DNA from: Pyropia yezoensis
Taxonomy: Eukaryota > Rhodophyta > Bangiophyceae > Bangiales > Bangiaceae
Assembly (NCBI GenBank): GCA_009829735.1
Contig: CM020619.1
Span: 30,158,063-30,222,062, forward strand
DNA length: 64,000 bases
Reading direction: 5' to 3'
The notes below the pieces were generated by a model. It did no database searches and had not been told where the DNA came from. It saw only the letters and a list, made by a program, of their open reading frames with translations. Shown one piece after another: positions 51,273 to 62,175 of the stretch. The position numbers and the translations under genes are program-made. The first letter of the stretch is position 1. Every line of letters begins with the position of its first letter.

Positions 51273-54200
51273 AGCAGCAACCGTCATCAAAACCGGTGCC
51301 AGACGCTTCTTCGGTTCCTGAAAACATGTCGTCACCATTTGAAGGCCCGCGTCTCGGGCTTCTGCTTTCTACTGCCTCTGTCATTGGACATCTTGTTAAG
51401 GTGCTGTTTGACGACGGATCTCCCATTAACGTCGTATCAAGGCGCCTCGTGAATACCCTGAATGTGACCACGAAAGAAACGGACTTCGCGGCTAACATGC
51501 CCGATGGTCGCTCCCACGTCCTCGCAGAGACCATTGAACCCTTAGAGATTCACATCGACCCATACCAAGAACGTCTTCGGTTTGCTGTATGCGACCTAAG
51601 TGCGTACGACATCATCCTCGGAAAGAAATGGCGTGACGACAAGGACGCCAAAATCAACAACAAGAAGAACAAGATCTCCTTCAAGTTTAACCAAAAGAAC
51701 ATCTCCATCACTGCCTCCCTCAAGAAACCCCATGGCCTGATTAGTAGGCAACGCCTCGCCAAGGACCTTATTCAAAAAGTTCCTGTCTTCGCCATTTACC
51801 TGCAATCCGAAGATCCTTCCAGCACCTTTGACATCAATGCGATCAAAATGGGAGAAGCTGAAGACAAGAATGACGTCCAAGAGATTCTCAACGAGTACGC
51901 CGACGTCTTCCCGGAAGAGCTTCCCGATGGACTTCCTCCTGAACGCAGTCACAAGTTTAGCGTCAAGCTTACGGAGGACGCTCAACCACGTCGCAGTGGC
52001 ATTTATCGCCTATCTGAATGGGAACTCGATGAACTCAAGACACAACTTGCAACCCTCATACGAAAGGGGTTCATCCAACCAAGTGCCTCACCGTGGGGCT
52101 CTTCTGTACTCTTTGCCGCAAAGAAGGACGGTGGCTGGCGAATGTGCATCGATTATCGAGCATTGAACAAAGCCACTATCAAGAACGCATATCCCTTACC
52201 AAGAATTGACGACATCTTCGACCAACTGCGAAAGGCCAAGTACTTCACGAAGATCGACCTCCGATCAGGTTACCACCAGATCCGGCTTGACCCTGATACT
52301 ATCCCACTGACGGCGTTCCGAACAAAATACGGGTTCTACGAATTTACCGTGCTACCCTTTGGGCTAACAAATGCCCCCGCGGTCTTCATGAACCTAATGA
52401 ATGACGTCTTCCGACCCTATCTCTACGAGTTTATCTGCGTCTACCTCGACGACATCCTGGTCTACAGTGATGCTTACGAAGATCATCTAAAGCACCTAAG
52501 GCAAGCCCTGGACAAGCTGCGAGAGCATAAGCTCTACGCCAAACTCAGCAAATGCCAATTTGCGCGAACAACTGTGGACTACCTCGGCCATGTCATTTCC
52601 AACGAAGGCTTCTCTATGGAGGACTACAAGGTCCAAGCCATTCGATCATGGGCAACGCCACAGAGCAAAAAAGATGTGCAATCTTTCCTCGGCATGGTCA
52701 ACTTCTATCGTCGATTTATTAAGGGAATGGCATGCGTGGCTGCACCCCTCACAAGGCTTACTGGAAACGTCGACTTCGAATGGAACTCTGACGCTCAGAA
52801 GGCTTTTGAGCAACTACAAACCCTGACGACAAGTGCACCAGTACTGAGGCCATTCGACAAGAGGTACCCAATCTTCGTCTCCACAGATGCCAGTGGGTAT
52901 GCTGTTGGCGCTGTCCTTGAACAAGATGACGGAAAAGGACGACGCCCAGTGGCCTACTTCTCATTGACGCTGAACATCCACGAACAGCGCTACAGTATCC
53001 GTGAGCGCGAACTGCTCGCAGTTGTACAAGCCATTCGACACTGGCGCTGCTACCTCCATGGAAGGTCGTTCGAGGTGCACACCGACCATGAGTCCCTAAG
53101 GTACTTGAAAACCCAAGAGAAGCTCAACGACCGCCAAGTCAAGTGGCTAGAGCTGTTGGAGCAATTCGATTTCAAGATCATCCCCATCAAGGGCACTTCC
53201 AACCCCGTAGCTGATGCTCTTTCAAGGCAACCACAAGACGCCCCCGATAAGCACGCTCCCAATCAAGATCTCCTTAGTCGCGTGCTAACCAAGACCATCG
53301 AAAGCCTACCCAAGAAAACTGAAATCAACAACCTCATGACCATAAGCCAAAGTGATCAAGACCTTGCCACCCTAGACCAAGAGTACAACGCGGATCCCGA
53401 GTTTGCCGACCTAGTCAAAGACCCGGTATCTCCCTACCGGCTTCACATGAGGTTGTTGAAACGAGGTGACCGTACGTGCATCCCCGTTGGTACTCTACGC
53501 CAAAGACTACTCCATGACTACCACGACATCCCAAGCCAAGGACATATGGGAGTTAAGAAAACCACCAACGCTATTGCTTCCAAATACTACTGGAAGACAA
53601 TGCGGAAGGACATCCAAAGATACGTACAATCATGTGATTTGTGCCAGCGGAACAAAGCTGGCACCCATTCACCTCTGGGTCACCTCAAACCACTAGATCC
53701 ACCGAACCAACGATGGGCAAGTGTCTCCATGGACTTTATCACCCCTCTTCCACTGACCCAAAGGGGCCACAATGGCATTTACGTCATTGTGGACAGACTG
53801 TCGAAGATGATTCGACTAGCACCAATGAAGCCCGACTGTACTGCACCAGTCGTAGCGCAACTCTACCATGATCACGTCTACCGTCATCACGGTCTACCAT
53901 CCGACGTCGTCTGCGACCGAGACCGTATCTTCTTCTCCAACTTCTGGCAGTCGCTCACCGAAATTCTCAAGGTCAAGATCAAGGCATCTTCAGCCTATCA
54001 TCCCCAGACGGACGGACAAACCGAGATCATGAACAAGAAGATTGAAGAAATCCTGCGAAACTTCGTGAACCATCATCAGGGTGATTGGGACCTCTTCCTT
54101 GTTGCTGCAGAAGTAGCTTACAACCGGTCACCCAATGCGGTCACGACGTACTCCCCATTCTTCCTGAACTACGGCTTTGAACCAAGGACAGTACCTGTCG

Positions 54201-54787
54201 ACATCGTCGAGAGCAAGGAATCGAAACTACCAGCAGTCTCAGATTGGCTAAGCAGTCTGCAAAAAGCTCAGGAGACTGCCATTACCGCTATCAAGAAGGC
54301 CAATGAGACGCGCTCGGCGTACGCTAACCGTCGACGCCGACCATGTACGATCGCTGTCGACGACATCGTGCTCCTGAGCACCAAGAACCTTACGCCGGAC
54401 GCCTTCCAGGGCGCTCGCAAGTTGATGCCCAAGTTTTCGGGACCATACCGAGTCACTGAAAACATCAATGATGTTACGTTCCGTCTGGATCTGCCTCAAG
54501 CAGTCCTTGATCGAAAGGTGCACAACGCCTTTCACGCCAGTCTACTCAAGCCGTACAACGCTGATCCGTATGGTCGACTTCCTCCCGCTCCAGCTCCGGT
54601 AGCATTTCCGGACGGATCGGTTGAGTACGAAGTGGACTCCATTATTCGGTCACGAAAACGCCGTGGACGACTGCAGTACCTGGTCAAGTGGAAAGGCTGC
54701 GATGTCAGTGAGAACACCTGGCTAACCACGCAAGACCTCGACAACGCACCTGAGGTTCTCGACGCCTTCCTTCGACGCACGTCCTAA
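51254..54787 (+). CDS. pol: Pol of Ty3/gypsy chromovirus element B, intact, about 1170 aa
   Basis: The frame is uninterrupted. Protease has [12 protein letters not shown] (around 51410). RT has [35 protein letters not shown] and YLDD at 52442-52453. RNase H has [27 protein letters not shown] and VHTDHESL. Integrase has the HHCC zinc region (HMGVKKT...CDLCQRNK), [17 protein letters not shown], and [18 protein letters not shown] canonical chromodomain ends the protein ([20 protein letters not shown]...ENTW), defining a chromovirus. Every catalytic residue I can check is present, so the element looks competent. The start given is the frameshift region; the first GTG is at 51296 and no separate ATG is obvious near the beginning. 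Confidence 0.95.
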   Translation, partial: KRPAELKQQPSSKPVPDASSVPENMSSPFEGPRLGLLLSTASVIGHLVKVLFDDGSPINVVSRRLVNTLNVTTKETDFAANMPDGRSHVLAETIEPLEIHIDPYQERLRFAVCDLSAYDIILGKKWRDDKDAKINNKKNKISFKFNQKNISITASLKKPHGLISRQRLAKDLIQKVPVFAIYLQSEDPSSTFDINAIKMGEAEDKNDVQEILNEYADVFPEELPDGLPPERSHKFSVKLTEDAQPRRSGIYRLSEWELDELKTQLATLIRKGFIQPSASPWGSSVLFAAKKDGGWRMCIDYRALNKATIKNAYPLPRIDDIFDQLRKAKYFTKIDLRSGYHQIRLDPDTIPLTAFRTKYGFYEFTVLPFGLTNAPAVFMNLMNDVFRPYLYEFICVYLDDILVYSDAYEDHLKHLRQALDKLREHKLYAKLSKCQFARTTVDYLGHVISNEGFSMEDYKVQAIRSWATPQSKKDVQSFLGMVNFYRRFIKGMACVAAPLTRLTGNVDFEWNSDAQKAFEQLQTLTTSAPVLRPFDKRYPIFVSTDASGYAVGAVLEQDDGKGRRPVAYFSLTLNIHEQRYSIRERELLAVVQAIRHWRCYLHGRSFEVHTDHESLRYLKTQEKLNDRQVKWLELLEQFDFKIIPIKGTSNPVADALSRQPQDAPDKHAPNQDLLSRVLTKTIESLPKKTEINNLMTISQSDQDLATLDQEYNADPEFADLVKDPVSPYRLHMRLLKRGDRTCIPVGTLRQRLLHDYHDIPSQGHMGVKKTTNAIASKYYWKTMRKDIQRYVQSCDLCQRNKAGTHSPLGHLKPLDPPNQRWASVSMDFITPLPLTQRGHNGIYVIVDRLSKMIRLAPMKPDCTAPVVAQLYHDHVYRHHGLPSDVVCDRDRIFFSNFWQSLTEILKVKIKASSAYHPQTDGQTEIMNKKIEEILRNFVNHHQGDWDLFLVAAEVAYNRSPNAVTTYSPFFLNYGFEPRTVPVDIVESKESKLPAVSDWLSSLQKAQETAITAIKKANETRSAYANRRRRPCTIAVDDIVLLSTKNLTPDAFQGARKLMPKFSGPYRVTENINDVTFRLDLPQAVLDRKVHNAFHASLLKPYNADPYGRLPPAPAPVAFPDGSVEYEVDSIIRSRKRRGRLQYLVKWKGCDVSENTWLTTQDLDNAPEVLDAFLRRTS

Positions 54788-54797
54788 GGGGGGGAGG
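54786..54797 (+). promoter_or_regulatory. Polypurine tract of element B
   Basis: AAGGGGGGGAGG lies directly before the 3' LTR, the usual plus-strand primer site. It overlaps the end of pol, whose stop is at 54785-54787. Confidence 0.75.
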
Positions 54798-55644
54798 TGT
54801 AAGGATTTCCCCCCTAATCCCATGCCTAATACTCAAGGGATAATATCTGGAACCTCTCCTTACAGATCCTGCCGAATCAACTCCTGGCAACATGGATCAA
54901 CTCCTTGTATTGTGGGGCATGACGCGGTGTACCTTCCAGACGCAAGATGAGTCAGCCGCTGTCTCACGGTGTCTGCCGGCCGCACGACAGCAGCCATCGA
55001 CAGCCCATCATGGCCTGTCGAAAGGCGCCACCGTCAGCACCCATGACGAGCCACATCTGCCACAGCTGGCGAGTCCGTTAAAATGTCCTCGCTGCAGCAT
55101 TGCAGCGATGTGACTGGCTAGCCGGCTGGCCGATTCGGCCGACTCGATCGAATCGTGCTTACACGCCTCTCGGACCTTCGGGCCGACTGGCGTCTGGAGC
55201 CGGCTGGGGCGGCGCTCTAGGCGCCGCACGCCGGACCCCTTCGTTTGGGGCAAACTGGGGCTGCACTCCTTTAGTGCGCACGCCCGCCCATGCTTTGTTC
55301 TGAGAGCCATGCTTTGTTTTTGGGCCGTTTTGTGCCTACCGGTGGAGCGACGGGGAAACGCATGCTTTGGGGCACCTCGGGTGCCCCGACGCGAGTATAT
55401 AGTGCGCGAGTGTCGGCGCCACCGGGGGAGACCGGAAGGGCAACCACAGACACAGACCAAAGACGACCTTCACCCTTTGAACCCTCTCGATCACCACCGA
55501 CGTCGCGCCGTCCTCTTCCCCAGACCCACCACCGTCACCACCTCCATCCTCTTCCCCGCACCCTGTCGCCCTATTGGCTGGCACGGGTCGCTGACACCAT
55601 CACGAGTACGTTGAGGGCTGCCCAAGTGTGGGTGGTTCCTCACA
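54798..55644 (+). mobile_element. 3' LTR of Ty3/gypsy element B (847 bp)
   Basis: It is nearly identical to the LTR at 48192-49038 and ends in CA. It is followed by CTGTT (55645-55649), the same five bases that precede the 5' LTR. The complete element is 48192-55644, 7453 bp. Confidence 0.95.
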
Positions 55645-55649
55645 CTGTT

Positions 55650-56406
55650 CAAGACTGGGATGCCACGCCCCGTGTCCGTGCGGACAGTCAAGTGGTTTCT
55701 TCGTGCGGCTGGCGTACGGGCGCTACGTCGGCGGATGAAGCAGTACGTTTCCCCACACAACCGCGCGAAGAGATTGGCCTGGGCGAGGGAGCGGCTCAAC
55801 TGGAAGGAGGAGTGGCGGCGTGTGTTCTTTACGGACGAGAGCAGTTATGTCGTAAAGTCCGGCCGTCGTTCCTGTTTTTGGTGTCGTCGAGGCGCTCCGT
55901 GGCGACCTAAGACCTCCATGCCCTTCTATAAGAGTGGACAACTGACTGTGATGGTCTGGGGCGGCTTCTCTTATCGAGGGCGGACGGACTTGGTGCTTGT
56001 GGACGGAAAGTCGAATGCCCTCTCTTACCAGGACCAGTTGCTGGAGGTGGCGTACAACCATAGAGTGGCTGACTTTGGGTCTACCGAGGACGTGCTGCTG
56101 CAGGAAGACCTCGCGCCTCCCCACAATGCCAAGAGCACCGGCGCTGTGCAGCGTGAGCTGGATTTGAACCTGCTCCCCTGGGTCGGACAGAGCCCCGACT
56201 TGAACCCCATCGAAAACGCTTGGGCCGAGCTCGAGCGGCGCGTGCGGCGGCGCTGACCCGCTCCGACTACCAAGGTGGACCTGTTCCAGGCGCTTCAGGA
56301 GGAGTGGCAGGCCATACCAGACGCCTACTTCAAGAATGTGGCCGACTCGATGGTGCGCCGGTTCGCGGCCGTGGTCCAATCCAAGGGATGGCCTACAAAG
56401 TACTAG
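55650..56406 (+). pseudogene. Tc1/mariner transposase, C-terminal catalytic part (DD34E) with in-frame TGA
   Basis: Read on from the N-terminal part, the frame holds the first catalytic Asp in FFTDESSY, the second in LLQEDLAPPH and the Glu in SPDLNPIENAW, 34 residues after the second Asp. A TGA at 56254-56256 stops the frame. The same phase goes on past it with a normal Tc1 tail (a W-x-x-I-P segment, a V-x-x-S-M-x-x-R segment and a K-G-x-x-T-K-Y end) to TAG at 56404-56406. The TGA is therefore a nonsense change. With the insertion it makes this copy inactive. Confidence 0.88.
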
Positions 56407-56580
56407 TAAAAACCCCGAATGGCTTTGCCGTGCGCGCGTTTTGACTTGATCCGCCTAGTCGGCCTGGAAATCGTGGAAAAACTTTTGGCCCCGCACTGTA
56501 CGTGTCTGTCCTTGTTTCTCTTTAACCGCCGTTCACCGACGAAGCCGTTTCCTGAGGTACAGTAGTTATTGGACTATGTC

Positions 56581-56617
56581 CGGCTGGGTTATATGTGGTC
56601 CACATATAACCCAGCCG
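56581..56617. repeat. Perfect 18-bp-arm palindrome, with an inverted half-copy 560 bp downstream
   Basis: CGGCTGGGTTATATGTGG, one base, then its exact reverse complement. The 13-bp core CCACATATAACCC occurs again at 57175-57187. The pair could bound a small element of about 600 bp, or the palindrome may be a structural site on its own. Confidence 0.6.
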
Positions 56618-58051
56618 CACTCGCACGAGGGAAACTCTCCATTTATGAAGAGAAGTCTCTATCGCACCGGAATTCGAATGCGGACACCCACAAATTAGGA
56701 CTGGCCAGAAACACAATTGCTGTTCTGGTCAAACATGGCGCGCACGGACGCGACACCCCACCGCCGTCACCACCACCGTCTCAGACATTGTCGCCTTTAT
56801 GGCTAACGCGACCATCTCAGAGGAGTTCGAGGGTGTGGGTGACTCGGAGCGGGAGGTGGCGGCGAGACAGTGGCTGACAGCTGAGGAGGACATAGAGGCT
56901 ATTGGCGCCACAGTGGACATGGTGGTACTGAGCGAGGAGGCCGAGGACGAGTGAGCCCTGTGCGTGAGAGTGTGCTATGAACCTGTCGTTTACCTTTGCG
57001 CTGGACACGGTCCCCCCGTGGAGCGTGTTTGATCCCCGGCTTGTGACTTGTCCGCAGGGCGACCGCTCAGCGGCAACTCCATCTCTGCACCCAGTGACCA
57101 AATTGTATACACAACAGTCCGTCAATCTTGGCATATAGTCTAAAATAAAAGTGGGCTACTTTCCCAGATGACCCCCACATATAACCCCGTACGCACTGTA
57201 CCCCCGTCGTCTGTCCTGTCCCCCCCCTCCGTCGTCATTCTCCCCTCCCGAGTGGTTGTCGACGTATACATCCCCCTCCCCGCTCTCTGCAGTCTTTTCC
57301 TCCTCCCCGCTCGAGAGCCATTGCCTCTGCCGCGCCCCCATCGCCACCGCCGCCGACGCTCCCAGCCTGCACCCCCCCTCCCGGCCACCCCAGCCGCCCG
57401 GCAGCGGATGCTGCCGCCACCGCCGCCGTCGGGAGTTGCGTCAGTGGGGGCGGCGGGCTGCCCCAGGCTCTGGCAACAGCAGCAGAGGCACCAGCATTGC
57501 CGCCCGCTTCATCCTTTGGATGCTCTCCCTGAACCTCATCGGCGCCGCCGCCGCCGCCAGCGGCCCCGCTTGCGGCAACAAAGGGTCGGCCTCAGGACTA
57601 GGGTCGACGGCGGGGCGCAGCGCCGCCGGCGCAGCAGCGGCGAGCCCCCCTGGGTGCCGACGCGCCCCCCCGTCCCGCTGGGCACCAACCTGCCAGCGCC
57701 ACCCCGTCCTCGTGCGTGGCCACCGCAGTGGACGGCCCGTCTTCTCCAGCATGGAGACTGCCGACGGCGTCCGCAGCCGCCGCGGGGGTCACCACCAGCG
57801 GGTCGACGAAACGTACCGGCGGGGCGACCCGGCCTCCCTCGCCGCCACCACAGCGGCTCGCCCCACCCAATAGAAGACAAAAAAAAGGGGATCCCCGCCG
57901 GACCGACGGCAAGCCGGCGCACCCCCCGCACCCGCACACAGCCACCACGGCAGTCGTCGTCGTCGCCGCTGCCGCAGCCTGCTACCGCCGCCGCGGCTCT
58001 AAAAGACGACCAAGGCCGCGCCGCTGAGCGGATGCGCCCGCGTGCGGCGGC
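56618..58051. other. Region without confident gene
   Basis: From 56618 to 57190 the sequence is of mixed composition and may be the interior of a small element. From 57190 to 58050 it is very C-rich; frames are Pro/Arg/Ser-rich in all phases and I cannot support a gene. Confidence 0.4.
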
Positions 58052-58490
58052 GTTACCCGCGCCCGTGAATGGGGGAGGGTGAGCGGGCTGCCGTGGCAAA
58101 GCCATGCGGCGTGGCCGGGGCATACGTACTGCACTAATTGTTTAGGCGATACAGGCGGCTGCCGCCGCCACCTCGGGGCTCACGCCGCCCGGGACGCGGC
58201 GTTACCCGCGCCCGTGAATGGGGGAGGGTGAGCGGGCTGCCGTGGCAAAGTCATGCGGCGTGGCCGGGGCATACGTACTGCACTAATTGTTTAGGCGATA
58301 CAGGCGGCTGCCGCCGCCACCTCGGGGCTCACGCCGCCCGGGACGCGGCGTTACCCGCGCCCGTGAATGGGGGAGGGTGAGCGGGCTGCCGTGGCAAAGC
58401 CATGCGGCGTGGCCGGGGCGTACGTACTGCACTTATTGTTTAGGCGATACAGGCGGCTGCCGCCGCCACCTCGGGGCTCACGCCGCCGGG
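58052..58490. repeat. Tandem repeat, three 149-bp units
   Basis: GTTACCCGCGCCCGTGAATG recurs at 58052, 58201 and 58350, exactly 149 bp apart. The units differ at only a few bases. 149 is not a multiple of three, so the array is not a coding repeat. Each unit contains the same AT-richer stretch (ACTAATTGTTTAGGCGATAC). Confidence 0.9.
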
Positions 58491-58902
58491 GATGCGGCTG
58501 GCGCGGCGCGCGCCCGCGGCGGCGGTTCCCGAACCGCCGCCGCGGCACCGGGGCGACCGTCGCGGCCACCCCAGCGTCGGTACGGCGCCACGGACGGTGG
58601 TGACGGATAGGGCGACGGCAGGGGTCAGGGGTCAGCGAGGGCGGCGGAGCGATACCACCGGCACGAGCGGGGGGAGGGTCAGGTCCCTGTGATGATTCTT
58701 TTTCTGTCTTCTTCCTTTCTTCCTCGCCGTGCCCTCATGGCGGCGGGGGGGTTGCCCACTCCCGCACGGGGCGGCCCAACTGCACGCAGTCTCCACCAAC
58801 GGCCGCGAATCCCCCCCCCCCACCCCCGCCCCAGCCCCCCCGCCGGGTGCGCCCGCCGCCGTCCGTGTGCCGCCACCGCGCGGCTGCGACGGCGGCGCAG
58901 AG
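58491..58902. other. Intergenic, no gene seen
   Basis: GC-rich spacer after the tandem array, ending at the 3' end of the kinase gene. Confidence 0.5.
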
Positions 58903-61900
58903 TTAGCCTGTCAGCATTTGCAGGAGGCCGACGCCCGCGGCGGCCTTGACGCTGCCCCCCAGCACCCCCTGGCGCGCCGCCGCCAGCCCCTGCTGCCGCA
59001 AAGAGGCGTACATGGCTGGCGGGGGCACGTCCAGCTCCTTGCACACGGTCAGCACCGCCGCGGCGGCCGCAACGCTGACCGCCTCGAGCCGGTTGACGGT
59101 CACCGCCACGGCGACGCGCCGGCCGGGCACCGCAAACGCCACCGAGCCGCCAATGCCGCTGTGGCCAACGCCCGCCCGGGGGGTCACCACCCCGCGCCGT
59201 GACACCGTGTCGTACAGGCGGACGCCAGCGCCCCAGGCGGCACCGTCAGAAAACTGGGGGGCCGCCCCGACCCCGTCGCCAGCGGCGGCCGTCGGCGCCT
59301 CCTCTCCCGCCACCGACACCCCCGGCACCTCTGCCGGCGGGTCCACCCACAGAGGCGTCATCAGCGCCGCCACCCGCCCCGGCCGCAGCAACCTCGCGTC
59401 GCCGACGGCGCCATCGTCCGCCACGGCGGCGTACAGCTTGGCCAGTGCGCGGGCGGAAAAGTGGCCATTGGCGGATGGGAGGCACGCGGCACGCAAGGAC
59501 GGGTGGTTGAAAAAGCCCACGTCCAGCATGTACGACGGCGTCGACGCGAGCAGCCGCTCGCGCAGGGCCTTTTCCGCCGCCGTGCCACCGCCGGCGCGAG
59601 CTATCGCAGCGGCCACGGACGAGCCACCGGGGGGCGGTGGGGAGCCGTCGCCAGCCCAGCCAGCCTCGTCACCGTCACCAGCGCCATCCCCGCCACCCCC
59701 TGCGCCTTCGGCGTACAGGCGGTCCACGTTGGCCCCCCCAGCGACGACGCCGTCCGTGTCCCATCCTTTCGCACCGGCACCCGCCCCCCCTCCGCTGGCC
59801 GACGCCGACGACGCCCCCGCGTCTGATGATGTCGCGGCGGCGGCGGCAAAGCCCTTGAAGAGCGCGTTAGACAGTTTCGCAACCCGCGACTCAGGCGTGT
59901 CCGCGCACAGCTCCGGCGGCATGTTGCCACAGTACAGCTCGCCGTCCACGCCCAGCTCACGTGCCATGGCCTCAAACTCAGCCGTCACAGGGCGTCCTGT
60001 AATGGACTCCATCAGCCCCCCCATCAGCCATCCCCACGACAAATAGTGATACACGGAACGCTCGCCCGGTGGGTGGGCGGGCGCAGCCGCGGCCACGTCC
60101 GCCACCAGCCCCCGCCAGTCGTCCTTTAGCCGCTCCAGCGTGCAGTTTGCGGGAACCGCGTCAGCCAGCCCCGCCGTGTGTGACAGCAGCTGCCCGACGG
60201 TAATGCTGGCCTTACCTGCCGCGGCAAACGCGGGCCACCACCGCGCCACACGGTCCGTGGGCTTCACCCCGTATGTGTCCGCCACGCGCGCAAAGGCCAC
60301 CGCTGTTACGCCTTTGGAGACGCTGAACGCGTTGAATAGTGTGTCAGGCGTCACCGGCCGCGGGTCGTACTCGCCCCGCCGCCCTGCAGCCATGTCCACC
60401 AGCCGCTCTCCTTCAAAGTACACGCACACCTGCATGCCCACAAACACGTCCCGCTCATACAGCGTGGTCAGCACCTTGGTCAGCGCTTCGTGCAGTCGCC
60501 GCGCAAGTCGCCGCCTTCCAACGCCGCCGTCCGCTACCCGGCCTGCCGACGGGTGAACGGCTGCGGTCAGGCGGTCCGCCACCGGCACCGCGTCGAGCAG
60601 CGCCCGCTCGGCGTACACGCGCATGACAGGCAGGTAGGCAGAGCGTACGCGCAGCTGAGTGCACAGGCCACGCAGCAGGCCAAGGGAGCGCAGCATGAAT
60701 ACCAGCTCGCCGGGGAATGAGTCCACCGGATTGCGCCGCGTCGCCGCCTTTTTCTTTGCGAGCGCAGACGCGGCCGCAGTGGCGTCGGTGGCACCCGTAG
60801 TGGAGGTGGCGGTGGCAGCGGCGCGTGGCGACGCCTGCTCCCGTCCCCGGCGGCCGCGCCACCGCTGCAGCAGCCGCGTATACACAGTAGGTGCTGCGCC
60901 CGCGTTTGCCCCCGCATCAAGAGCCTCTAACTCCTTGGCGCGCTCTTCGGCACGCTTCTCCATGCGACGCGAAAACTCCTTGTTGGCCGCCACGTTATCC
61001 TCCCGAGGGGCGGTTGCGCGGAACAGGAAGCGTACCGTCTCCAGGCTCTCGGCCGGGTCCTCTCGCCCGAGAGTGATACCCATGTCCTCAAACGCAGCGA
61101 GAAGTGAGTAGCTGTCATTGTCTGCGGCGGCTAGCACCAGACGCGCAAAGCCCAGTCGCGTCGGCGGCGCCAACTCCACTGCAAGCCCAAAGTCCAGCAG
61201 CACCGGCCGCCAGTCCCCGCTCGTCGCGTCGCGTTCAATGAGCAGGTTGCCAGGGTGAGGGTCCCCCGTGAAGACCCCCAGTATGAGCAGCTGCAGTCCA
61301 AACGCCTTGGTCACCTCCTTGATGATGGCCTCGCGGTCCACGCCTGCCGCGAGCAGGGCGTCCAGGTCGGGCTTGATGCCGGGGGAAAATTCCATCACCA
61401 GCATCCGTGAGGTGGTCAGGTGGCGTAGTGGTCGTGGGACCACTGCGCGAGTGCGCAGTTCTGGGGGAGCCGCCGCAAAGCAGGCACGTATCCGCTCCAT
61501 ATTTTGGAGCTCGTGCGCAAAGTCCATCTCCAGCGGCACTTGCTTGACCCACTCGGCCATCACCGCTCGATAATCAAACTCAGGCTCAGCCCCCGCGACC
61601 GCCGCGAGGATACGCGTCAGGTTGTCCAGGTCCTGCATGATAAGCGTCTTGACACCGGGGTGGCGCACCTTGACCACACACTCGAGGCCGCTCTCATCGG
61701 CCAACGTAGCACGGTGCACCTGCGCCACCGACGCGGTGGCCAGCGGGGAGTCGTCAAACACGCGAAACACGTCACGGATGGTGCGACCGCCGAGCTCGAC
61801 AAGTATCCGCGACCGCACCAGCTCGGTTGGTACGGGCGGTAGCGCATCCTGCAGCACCGCCAGCTCGTTGATGAATTCTGGTGGAAGCACATCACCACGG

Positions 61901-62175
61901 GACGATATGTACTGGCCTGCCTTGATCCACAGCGCCTCGAGCGAGAGGGCCAGGGACAGCATCCGCCGCGCATTGGCGGTGTGGGTGGCCGACCAGAGCG
62001 CGGCCGACCGTGCCGCGTCGGGCCCTTCGCCGGCGGCGTCCACACGGAGGCGCCGGCCGCGGTACTGGGTGGCCTTGATCAGCAGGTACACCCGCACCGC
62101 GCAGTAGTAGACGCGAAGCCGACGCACCAGGAGCTTGGCTTCCAGGCCCACCGCCTCAGATGACGTCCACGGCAT
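58903..62175 (-). CDS. ABC1/UbiB-family kinase-like protein fused to a serine beta-lactamase-like domain, about 1090 aa
   Basis: I choose the ATG at 62175 (MPWTSSEAVGLEAKLLVRRL), near the usual ABC1 start; the frame is open to 62442 and could carry a targeting peptide. ABC1 marks: KAGQYISSRGDVLPPEF (the KxGQ helix), the Ala-rich loop ATASVAQVH, VVKVRHPGV, LEMDFAHELQN (ExD), GDPHPGNLL and LLDFGLAVEL (DFG). ABC1 proteins are atypical kinases or ATPases that support quinone or prenyl-lipid metabolism in mitochondria and plastids. From about residue 600 a class C-like hydrolase domain follows: FNAFSVSKGVTA (SxxK), YHYLSWGWLMGG (Tyr motif) and GVGHSGIGGSVAFAVP in place of KTG. Plants have ABC1 proteins with this same tail (I recall Arabidopsis At5g24810), so the fusion is real and not an annotation join. 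The substrate of the hydrolase part is unknown. Confidence 0.85.
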   Translation of the reverse strand: MPWTSSEAVGLEAKLLVRRLRVYYCAVRVYLLIKATQYRGRRLRVDAAGEGPDAARSAALWSATHTANARRMLSLALSLEALWIKAGQYISSRGDVLPPEFINELAVLQDALPPVPTELVRSRILVELGGRTIRDVFRVFDDSPLATASVAQVHRATLADESGLECVVKVRHPGVKTLIMQDLDNLTRILAAVAGAEPEFDYRAVMAEWVKQVPLEMDFAHELQNMERIRACFAAAPPELRTRAVVPRPLRHLTTSRMLVMEFSPGIKPDLDALLAAGVDREAIIKEVTKAFGLQLLILGVFTGDPHPGNLLIERDATSGDWRPVLLDFGLAVELAPPTRLGFARLVLAAADNDSYSLLAAFEDMGITLGREDPAESLETVRFLFRATAPREDNVAANKEFSRRMEKRAEERAKELEALDAGANAGAAPTVYTRLLQRWRGRRGREQASPRAAATATSTTGATDATAAASALAKKKAATRRNPVDSFPGELVFMLRSLGLLRGLCTQLRVRSAYLPVMRVYAERALLDAVPVADRLTAAVHPSAGRVADGGVGRRRLARRLHEALTKVLTTLYERDVFVGMQVCVYFEGERLVDMAAGRRGEYDPRPVTPDTLFNAFSVSKGVTAVAFARVADTYGVKPTDRVARWWPAFAAAGKASITVGQLLSHTAGLADAVPANCTLERLKDDWRGLVADVAAAAPAHPPGERSVYHYLSWGWLMGGLMESITGRPVTAEFEAMARELGVDGELYCGNMPPELCADTPESRVAKLSNALFKGFAAAAATSSDAGASSASASGGGAGAGAKGWDTDGVVAGGANVDRLYAEGAGGGGDGAGDGDEAGWAGDGSPPPPGGSSVAAAIARAGGGTAAEKALRERLLASTPSYMLDVGFFNHPSLRAACLPSANGHFSARALAKLYAAVADDGAVGDARLLRPGRVAALMTPLWVDPPAEVPGVSVAGEEAPTAAAGDGVGAAPQFSDGAAWGAGVRLYDTVSRRGVVTPRAGVGHSGIGGSVAFAVPGRRVAVAVTVNRLEAVSVAAAAAVLTVCKELDVPPPAMYASLRQQGLAAARQGVLGGSVKAAAGVGLLQMLTG

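Larger units (their letters stand above)
47713..56500 (+). mobile_element. Tc1/mariner element (1326 bp) with nested Ty3/gypsy insertion, TA-flanked
   Basis: The left TIR is 47715-47740 (CAGTCCGGGGTAAAAAGTAT then TTCCAC). The right TIR is 56473-56498, whose reverse complement agrees at 22 of 26 positions. TA stands directly outside both ends (47713-47714, 56499-56500), the Tc1/mariner target duplication. Taking out the inner retrotransposon and one copy of its 5-bp duplication leaves 1326 bp, a normal Tc1 size, and restores one reading frame. Confidence 0.93.

Noticed and set aside
57168..58082. Plus-strand frame of 304 codons
   Set aside because: It is Pro/Arg/Ser-rich, has overlapping frames of similar length and no motif, and runs into a non-coding tandem repeat.
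58052..58490. CRISPR array
   Set aside because: Units are contiguous 149-bp tandem copies with no unique spacers, and the context is eukaryotic.
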